NCBI GenBank assembly: GCA_045589215.1 | Contig: JAZNOQ010000027.1 | Location: 1-10,652 of the forward strand | Direction of reading: 5' to 3' | DNA: 10,652 bases | DNA from: JAZNOQ01 sp045589215 | GTDB taxonomy: Bacteria; Bacillota; Clostridia; Oscillospirales; CAG-272 | Shown here: piece by piece, positions 6,343 to 10,652 of the stretch | Numbering within the stretch: position 1 is the stretch's first letter | Layout: every line of letters starts with the position of its first letter | Notes under the pieces: model-generated | Databases searched by the model: none | What the model was told of the DNA's origin: nothing | The model's input: only the letters and a program-made list of their open reading frames with translations | Made by a program: the position numbers and the translations under genes

Positions 6343-7476
6343 ATGATCTTTAGTAAGCTCGGAGACGTCTCGGTCTCCATGCTCGGTATGGGCACGATGC
6401 GCCTTCCCACGGACGGGGGCGGCGAGATCGACAAGGCGGCGACACGCGAAATGATCGCGTTTGCGATGCAACACGGCATCAATTATTTCGACACCGCGTG
6501 GGGCTACCACGGCGGAAGGTCAGAAACCGTTATGGGCGAGCTTCTGTCGGAGTATCCGCGAGAAAGCTACTGTCTCACGTCGAAGTTCCCGGGGTACGAC
6601 CCCGCAAATCTCGAAAACCACGAGGCGGTATTCGAGGAGCAGCTCAAAAAGTGCCGCACCGACTACTTTGACTTTTACCTCTTCCACACGGTCTCCGAAA
6701 CGAACATCGACAACTATCTCGACCCGAAATACGGACTTTTCGACTACCTCGTCGAGCAAAAGAAAAAGGGACGGATCCGAAGCCTCGGCTTCTCGATCCA
6801 CGCCTCCCTTGAAACGATGGAGCGCTTTCTCGATGCATACGGACACGAAATGGATTTCGGTCAGGTGCAGCTCAACTATCTCGACTGGAATTTCCAGGAC
6901 GCAAAGTCGAAGGTGCAGCGCCTCCGAGAGAGAGGTCTCCCCGTCGTTGTAATGGAGCCCGTCCGCGGCGGCACGCTTTGCTCGCTCGACGAAAAGCACG
7001 TTACACGCCTCAAGGCACTGCATAGCGAGAGATCGCTTGCAGAATGGGCATTCCGCTTCGTGCAAAGCATCGACGGCGTTGCAGTCGTGCTTTCGGGAAT
7101 GTCGAATATGGCACAGCTTCGGGAAAACGTTGAGACCTTCAAGGAAAGGAAGCCGCTGACACGGGAGGAATTCGACACGCTTCTCGACGTTGCACGGGAA
7201 ATGACCGCCCTCGGCACGCTTCCCTGCACCTCCTGCCGCTACTGTGTCGAGTATTGTCCGCAGGGGCTGAATATCCCGTGGATCATCGGGCTTTATAACG
7301 GGCAGATCTATGAGAAGAAGGCACTCGGAATGCCGCGTGTGCTTCAGGTAACGCCCGAAAACAAACGTCCGTCCGCCTGCATCGCCTGCCGCGCCTGCGA
7401 GGGCGTATGCCCGCAGAGCATTCGGATCAGCGAGATGATGAAGGAGTTTGCATCGGCGGAGGGAAAAATCAAATGA
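6343..7476 (+). CDS. Aldo/keto reductase with C-terminal two-cluster 4Fe-4S ferredoxin domain
   Basis: Cytoplasmic oxidoreductase of 377 residues. The N-terminal TIM-barrel aldo/keto reductase domain (about 1-285) begins with LGMGTMRLP (14-22) and keeps the catalytic tetrad Asp50, Tyr55, Lys81 and His115 (FDTAWGYH, TSKFPG, LFH). The C-terminus has two cysteine sets, CxxCxxCxxxCP at 295-306 and CxxCxxCxxxCP at 346-357, typical of a bacterial two-[4Fe-4S] ferredoxin module. Such fusions are common in anaerobes; they presumably pass electrons between the clusters and the carbonyl/alcohol reaction, with or without NAD(P)H. The substrate cannot be read from sequence. The start has a GGAAAGGCGG purine run a few bases upstream (6326-6335). 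A terminator follows the stop by 2 bases, so it is the last gene of its transcript. Confidence 0.93.
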   Translation: MIFSKLGDVSVSMLGMGTMRLPTDGGGEIDKAATREMIAFAMQHGINYFDTAWGYHGGRSETVMGELLSEYPRESYCLTSKFPGYDPANLENHEAVFEEQLKKCRTDYFDFYLFHTVSETNIDNYLDPKYGLFDYLVEQKKKGRIRSLGFSIHASLETMERFLDAYGHEMDFGQVQLNYLDWNFQDAKSKVQRLRERGLPVVVMEPVRGGTLCSLDEKHVTRLKALHSERSLAEWAFRFVQSIDGVAVVLSGMSNMAQLRENVETFKERKPLTREEFDTLLDVAREMTALGTLPCTSCRYCVEYCPQGLNIPWIIGLYNGQIYEKKALGMPRVLQVTPENKRPSACIACRACEGVCPQSIRISEMMKEFASAEGKIK

Positions 7477-7478
7477 TC

Positions 7479-7509
7479 AAAAAAAGGACTGCCACGGCAG
7501 TCCTTTTTT
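7479..7509. terminator. Bidirectional intrinsic terminator
   Basis: Seven A, then the arm GGACTGCC (7486-7493), a tight AC turn (in practice a CACG loop closing 7 pairs), the arm GGCAGTCC (7496-7503), then six T (7504-7509). The A-run on one side and T-run on the other make it work on both strands. It lies between the stop of the aldo/keto reductase (7476) and that of the convergent AEC transporter (7512) and ends both transcripts. Confidence 0.93.
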
Positions 7510-7511
7510 CA

Positions 7512-8438
7512 TTACAAGATCAACACAAGAAGCGGTATCGTAAGGAAGCACAGGAGGGTGCTGACAAGCACCGAATTCGCCGAAAGCTCGGTCTCGCTTC
7601 GGTGCATCTCCGCAAGGTTCAGGATCATCGACGCGCACGGCGTTGCCGACAGCACCATCACGCTCGCCTTGAATACGTCCGAAAACCACGGGAGAAAATA
7701 CACCGCGGCGTAGCAGAACAGCGGAAACACGATGAGCTTTCCGAGGGTCGTAAGGTAGACCGTCGGACGCGTGAAAAGCTTCCCGAACGGTACCACCGCA
7801 AGGCGGATACCGAGGATCAGCATACAAAGCGGCGTCGTCATCGCGCCGAGAAGATCGATGCTGCTGACAAGAACAGGCGGAAGCACCGCGTCAAGTCCAA
7901 AGATGAAGCACACGAGTGCTACGGCGAGCCCAAACATAGAGGGATTCAGAAAAGCCGCCTTCGGTGTCATATACTCCTTCTTCCGCGTGAGGCAGAACAC
8001 ACCGACCGTAAAGGCAAGCACGTTCATTGAGATCCCGTACATCGCGGAATAGCACATCACCTCGGGATTTTCGGGAAAAAGCGCGCGGATCACGGGCAGA
8101 CCGAAAAATCCCACGTTGCCGAGGACCGAGCCGATCGTCACGATACGGTAAGCGGCGTTATCGTATTTTTTTGCAAAAATAAGAAAGAGAATAAGAACAA
8201 ACAGTGCCTGCAGCACAAGCGTCACGAGGAAAAACATCCCCATATCAATAAGCCACGACACCGAATATTCAAGCTTCAAGAAGGACGAGACGAACATACA
8301 CGGACTGCAGAGATAAACGAGAACGGCAGAGAGCGTCGGAAGATGATCCGCGATCGCCTTTTTCCCTTTACAAAGCAGAAAGCCGGGGAGTATGTAAAGA
8401 AGCGTCAAAAGCACGTTGGAAAATGCAATGGAAAACAT
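7512..8438 (-). CDS. AEC (auxin efflux carrier) family transporter
   Basis: Integral membrane secondary transporter of 308 residues, normal length for the family. About ten hydrophobic segments can be drawn, near residues 5-22, 36-54, 64-88, 97-118, 130-150, 166-183, 194-213, 228-248, 256-275 and 287-308. The family-like GNVGFFGLPV stretch (107-116) and a repeated five-helix plan support the call; bacterial members carry small organic anions such as malate, or have unknown substrates. A GAAAGG ribosome binding site precedes the ATG by about 8 bases on the minus strand. It starts 24 bases after the stop of the ApeB-type aminopeptidase, so the two form one unit. Coupling to a peptidase hints at an amino-acid-derived substrate, but that is only inference. 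Confidence 0.9.
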   Translation of the reverse strand: MFSIAFSNVLLTLLYILPGFLLCKGKKAIADHLPTLSAVLVYLCSPCMFVSSFLKLEYSVSWLIDMGMFFLVTLVLQALFVLILFLIFAKKYDNAAYRIVTIGSVLGNVGFFGLPVIRALFPENPEVMCYSAMYGISMNVLAFTVGVFCLTRKKEYMTPKAAFLNPSMFGLAVALVCFIFGLDAVLPPVLVSSIDLLGAMTTPLCMLILGIRLAVVPFGKLFTRPTVYLTTLGKLIVFPLFCYAAVYFLPWFSDVFKASVMVLSATPCASMILNLAEMHRSETELSANSVLVSTLLCFLTIPLLVLIL

Positions 8439-8462
8439 AATAGGCCTTTCGTAACTGTAAAG

Positions 8463-9797
8463 TTAACGCTTTTCACAGGGGGAAAGGCGGCAAATGCCGT
8501 CTCCCGACACGAAAAGCTCGGTTTCGTAGAAAACGCGCATTGCGCGGACGAGGTAGTCGGTATCGGCTGTACCCGCCGTTTCGTAAGAGGAATGCATCGC
8601 AAGCTGTGCCATACCGATGTCGACCGTTAAGATCGGCGTGAAGGTGTCCGCGATGCTGCCGAGCGTCGAGCCGCCGAGCATATCGCTGCGGTTCGCAAAT
8701 CTCTGCGTCGGAACGTCCGCGCGGCTGCAGATCTCAGAAAAGAGTGCCGCAGACAGCGCATCGGTCGCATATTTCTGCGAGGCGTTCGTCTTGATCACCA
8801 CGCCCTCGTTCATATACGGCGCGTTCTGCGCGTCCGAAAGCTCGGGGTGGTTCGGATGGCGCGCGTGACCGTTGTCGGCAGAGACCATAAAGGACGACGC
8901 GAGCATCACGGATAGCTCCTTCCCCGAAGCATCCGCGATCCGCGTGAGGGTGTCGCGCAGAAGCATCGAGCCGCCGCCCTGCTTCGTCGCGCTTCCCGTT
9001 TCCTCGTTATCAAACACCGCATAGACCGAGACCGTCGCGTCATCCGCACCCGCCTCGGCGTCAAGGAAGCCGCGGAGCGTTCCGTACGCGCACATCAGGT
9101 TATCGATACGGGGAGACGAGAAAAAGGCGTCGTCAGCCCCCCAGACCGTCCCCTTCGTGCGGCAGTAAAGATAGAGATCGGACGAAACGATGTCATCCGC
9201 ACATACCCCCGCCGCCTCTGCAACCTCCTCGCGGAGCTTTCCCTTCGCGTCACCCGCGCCGTAAAGCGGCAAGAGATCGACCGCGGGATTATAGTGATAG
9301 CCCTCGTTCACCGAGCGGTTCATATGGATCGCAACGCTCGGGATCAACAAAAGATCTCGGTCAAGGACGACCGATCGCGTGGAAAATCCGTCGCCGTCAC
9401 GGACAACGATCCGCCCCGCAACCGAAAGGGGACGGTCGAACCAGCTCGACATGATCGTCCCGCCGTAGCGCTCGGTAGAGAGGCGCATATATTTCCCGAG
9501 GATCTCGGACTCATACCCCGGCTTTAGCGCGAAGGTCGGAGAATCCGAATGGCTCGCCGCGATGCGGAATGCGCGTCCGCGCTTCTTCGGCATACGGAAC
9601 GCGACGACTGCAGAGCCGTTGCGCGTCAAAAAATATCCGCGCCCCTCTTCAAGCACCCATTTTTCTCCCTCCGAGAGGCGTGTGAAGCCCACGTCCGTGA
9701 GCATCTCCGAGACGGTATCGATGCACTGATACGCCGTCGGACTTTTTTCAATAAATCGAAGTAGGGCTTCGGTCGCTTTCTTCTGTTCGGAATTCAT
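8463..9797 (-). CDS. apeB: M18 family zinc aminopeptidase, ApeB type
   Basis: Cytoplasmic dinuclear-zinc aminopeptidase, 444 residues, normal for ApeB ('aminopeptidase 2'). The frame is open back to 9914, but I chose the ATG at 9797: GGAGG (about 9806-9810 on the minus strand) lies 8 bases before it, the protein then starts MNSEQKKATEALLRFIEKSPTA as family members do, and the longer start would lie upstream of the predicted promoter. Zinc ligands are His83 (AASHSDSPTF), Asp232 (PRIDNLM), Glu265-Glu266 (FDNEETGS), Asp308 (SADNGHARHPNHPE) and His402 (AMHSSYETAGTAD). It is clearly distinct in sequence from the ApeA-type protein at the left edge, so this genome has both M18 branches. It leads a two-gene unit with the AEC transporter. 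Confidence 0.94.
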   Translation of the reverse strand: MNSEQKKATEALLRFIEKSPTAYQCIDTVSEMLTDVGFTRLSEGEKWVLEEGRGYFLTRNGSAVVAFRMPKKRGRAFRIAASHSDSPTFALKPGYESEILGKYMRLSTERYGGTIMSSWFDRPLSVAGRIVVRDGDGFSTRSVVLDRDLLLIPSVAIHMNRSVNEGYHYNPAVDLLPLYGAGDAKGKLREEVAEAAGVCADDIVSSDLYLYCRTKGTVWGADDAFFSSPRIDNLMCAYGTLRGFLDAEAGADDATVSVYAVFDNEETGSATKQGGGSMLLRDTLTRIADASGKELSVMLASSFMVSADNGHARHPNHPELSDAQNAPYMNEGVVIKTNASQKYATDALSAALFSEICSRADVPTQRFANRSDMLGGSTLGSIADTFTPILTVDIGMAQLAMHSSYETAGTADTDYLVRAMRVFYETELFVSGDGICRLSPCEKR

Positions 9798-9840
9798 AGA
9801 TCTATCCTCCGCGCATAAGCTATAAGGTGTCATTACGGTA

Positions 9841-9869
9841 AGTATATCATTTTTTCGCGCCAAAATCAA
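9841..9869 (-). promoter_or_regulatory. SigA-type promoter of the apeB-AEC unit
   Basis: On the minus strand TTGATT (9864-9869) is followed by exactly 17 bases and TATACT (9841-9846). The predicted start near 9834 leaves a leader of about 37 bases before the ATG at 9797. Both boxes differ little from consensus, and the AT-rich spacer ends in an A-tract. Confidence 0.75.
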
Positions 9870-9902
9870 GCCTTTTTCGATACTTTTTCCTCTTCCCTTG
9901 CC

Positions 9903-9931
9903 TTGACAACACAAACTTTTTGTGTTATCAT
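9903..9931 (+). promoter_or_regulatory. SigA-type promoter of the sugar isomerase-like gene
   Basis: TTGACA (9903-9908, perfect -35) is separated by 17 bases from TATCAT (9926-9931, one mismatch to TATAAT). The next gene starts at 9968 after a leader of about 30 bases. The promoter is back to back with the apeB promoter. Its strength without a repressor should be high, which fits the palindrome lying within it. Confidence 0.85.
9908..9926. promoter_or_regulatory. Candidate repressor operator: perfect 8+3+8 palindrome in the promoter spacer
   Basis: AACACAAA (9908-9915), CTT, then TTTGTGTT (9919-9926) is a perfect inverted repeat. It begins at the last base of the -35 box and ends at the first base of the -10 box, filling the spacer. 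A dimeric repressor bound here would block RNA polymerase directly. The sequence does not let me name the regulator family (TetR, MarR, GntR and others use such sites), and no regulator gene is in the window. Confidence 0.7.
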
Positions 9932-9967
9932 AACCTCAACAGATCATATGACAGAGAGGAGATCACG

Positions 9968-10652
9968 ATGAAGCTTTCTTGTACCAGCAATATTATGCGT
10001 ACGATCCACGGATCGAAAAGACAGTTCACCCTCCCCGAGTCGATCGAGGCAATGAAGAAGGCGGGATACGACCGCATTGACGTCTGCCTTTGGTCGTACT
10101 GCGCCCCCGGGAAGCCGATGGCGCTCGACAATTGGGAGGAGTTCGTGAACGAGATCAAGGAGGCATCGGAAAGGTTCGACCTCCCCGTCTATCAGACCCA
10201 CGGAGACACCATCAGCGGAATGGATTGGGACGACCCGGATTATCCCCTCCACGCGCATAAGCTGATGACCAACCTCCGCGCGATCCGCGCAACGAAAGCG
10301 CTCGGCGGCGAGTGGATGGTCGTGCATCCGAAAAACCTGCCCCACGATCCGCTTTACAGCCGAAAAAAGGCGCTCGACGCAAACCTCGAATACCTCGCAC
10401 CGATGATCGAGGAGGCGAAGAAGGTCGGCATCGGCATCGCGGTCGAGAACATGGTCGACTTCCGCGGCTCGCGCAGACGCTACTGCGGCGGCGACATTTA
10501 TGAGCTGATCGAGCTCGTCGACACGATCAACGATCCCGCAGTCGGCATCTGCCTCGACACGGGTCACGCGAATCTGACGGGCATCAAGTGCGGTCCCGCG
10601 ATCCGCGAGATCGGCTCGCGTCTGAAGGCAACGCACATCAACGATAACCACG
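9968..10652 (+). CDS. Sugar phosphate isomerase/epimerase-like TIM-barrel protein (3' partial)
   Basis: The frame runs from ATG at 9968 off the window end, showing 228 residues. GAGAGGAG (9954-9961) is the ribosome binding site. The protein belongs to the xylose isomerase-like/AP endonuclease 2 TIM-barrel superfamily: an N-terminal strand and helix (ESIEAMKKAGYDRIDVCLW, 24-42), HGDT (78-81), MVVHPKN (117-123), GIAVENM (156-162), ICLDTGHAN (194-202) and ATHINDNH (221-228). Glu160, Asp197, His200 and His223 are the expected divalent-metal ligands; the last ligand, normally a Glu, would lie beyond the edge. Members isomerise or epimerise sugars, inositol derivatives or hydroxypyruvate, and the substrate cannot be told. 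It is transcribed alone in view, from a strong promoter with a palindromic operator, suggesting substrate-induced expression. Confidence 0.87.
   Translation, partial: MKLSCTSNIMRTIHGSKRQFTLPESIEAMKKAGYDRIDVCLWSYCAPGKPMALDNWEEFVNEIKEASERFDLPVYQTHGDTISGMDWDDPDYPLHAHKLMTNLRAIRATKALGGEWMVVHPKNLPHDPLYSRKKALDANLEYLAPMIEEAKKVGIGIAVENMVDFRGSRRRYCGGDIYELIELVDTINDPAVGICLDTGHANLTGIKCGPAIREIGSRLKATHINDNH

Noticed and set aside
7407..8030. Plus-strand open frame of 207 residues across the terminator
   Set aside because: Would run through a bidirectional terminator and is antisense to the AEC transporter; the extremely basic composition is a shadow artefact.
9798..9914. 39-residue N-terminal extension of the ApeB-type protein
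   Set aside because: It begins upstream of the predicted promoter start, lacks homology to M18 enzymes, and a GGAGG site points to the internal ATG at 9797.
9908..9926. Rex, NrdR or CopY/BlaI box
   Set aside because: The ends ACACAAA/TTTGTGT superficially resemble these, but Rex expects TTGTG-N-CACAA orientation, NrdR sites come in pairs with a different core, and CopY/BlaI needs TACA-N2-TGTA.

Overview
The window looks like chromosomal DNA of a GC-rich, probably gut-associated anaerobe of the class Clostridia (Bacillota). This is inference from gene types, not a database match. The signs are a clostridial type of topoisomerase IV-like A subunit, two M18 aminopeptidases of the ApeA and ApeB types, an aldo/keto reductase fused to a two-cluster ferredoxin domain, a two-domain Sua5 protein near prfA, GGAGG-type ribosome binding sites, SigA-type promoters, and hairpin-rich intergenic repeats of the sort scattered through Oscillospiraceae and relatives. 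No tRNA, rRNA, CRISPR array, phage gene or transposase is visible.

Left part, plus strand. A 5'-truncated M18 aminopeptidase (ApeA type, 1-1224) is followed after 9 bases by prfA (release factor 1, 1234-2304), which has no visible Shine-Dalgarno. A 313-base gap then holds a hairpin-rich, MITE-like repeat with imperfect terminal inverted repeats (2312-2577). Next come tsaC/Sua5 (2618-3661) and a second, different composite repeat cluster (about 3664-3860). prmC, the usual partner of prfA, is not here.

Middle, plus strand. A 747-residue topoisomerase IV/gyrase A-subunit protein (3922-6165) is followed by an untracked 41-residue single-pass membrane protein (6198-6323) and an aldo/keto reductase with two C-terminal 4Fe-4S motifs (6343-7476). 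The three are closely spaced with no terminator between them and are probably one transcript. It ends at a bidirectional terminator (7479-7509) shared with the convergent minus-strand unit.

Right part. A minus-strand two-gene unit comprises an ApeB-type M18 aminopeptidase (8463-9797, start moved in from the longest reading frame) and an AEC-family transporter (7512-8438). Its promoter lies at 9841-9869. A divergent plus-strand gene for a TIM-barrel sugar phosphate isomerase/epimerase-like protein (9968 to the window edge) has a near-consensus promoter whose 17-base spacer is almost exactly filled by a perfect 8+3+8 palindrome, a strong candidate repressor operator.

Most genes are housekeeping: peptide turnover, translation termination, tRNA t6A modification, chromosome decatenation and redox chemistry. 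I see no convincing new multi-gene system. The best leads are the palindromic operator, the small membrane protein, the two repeat elements and the unusual quinolone-pocket residues of the topoisomerase.
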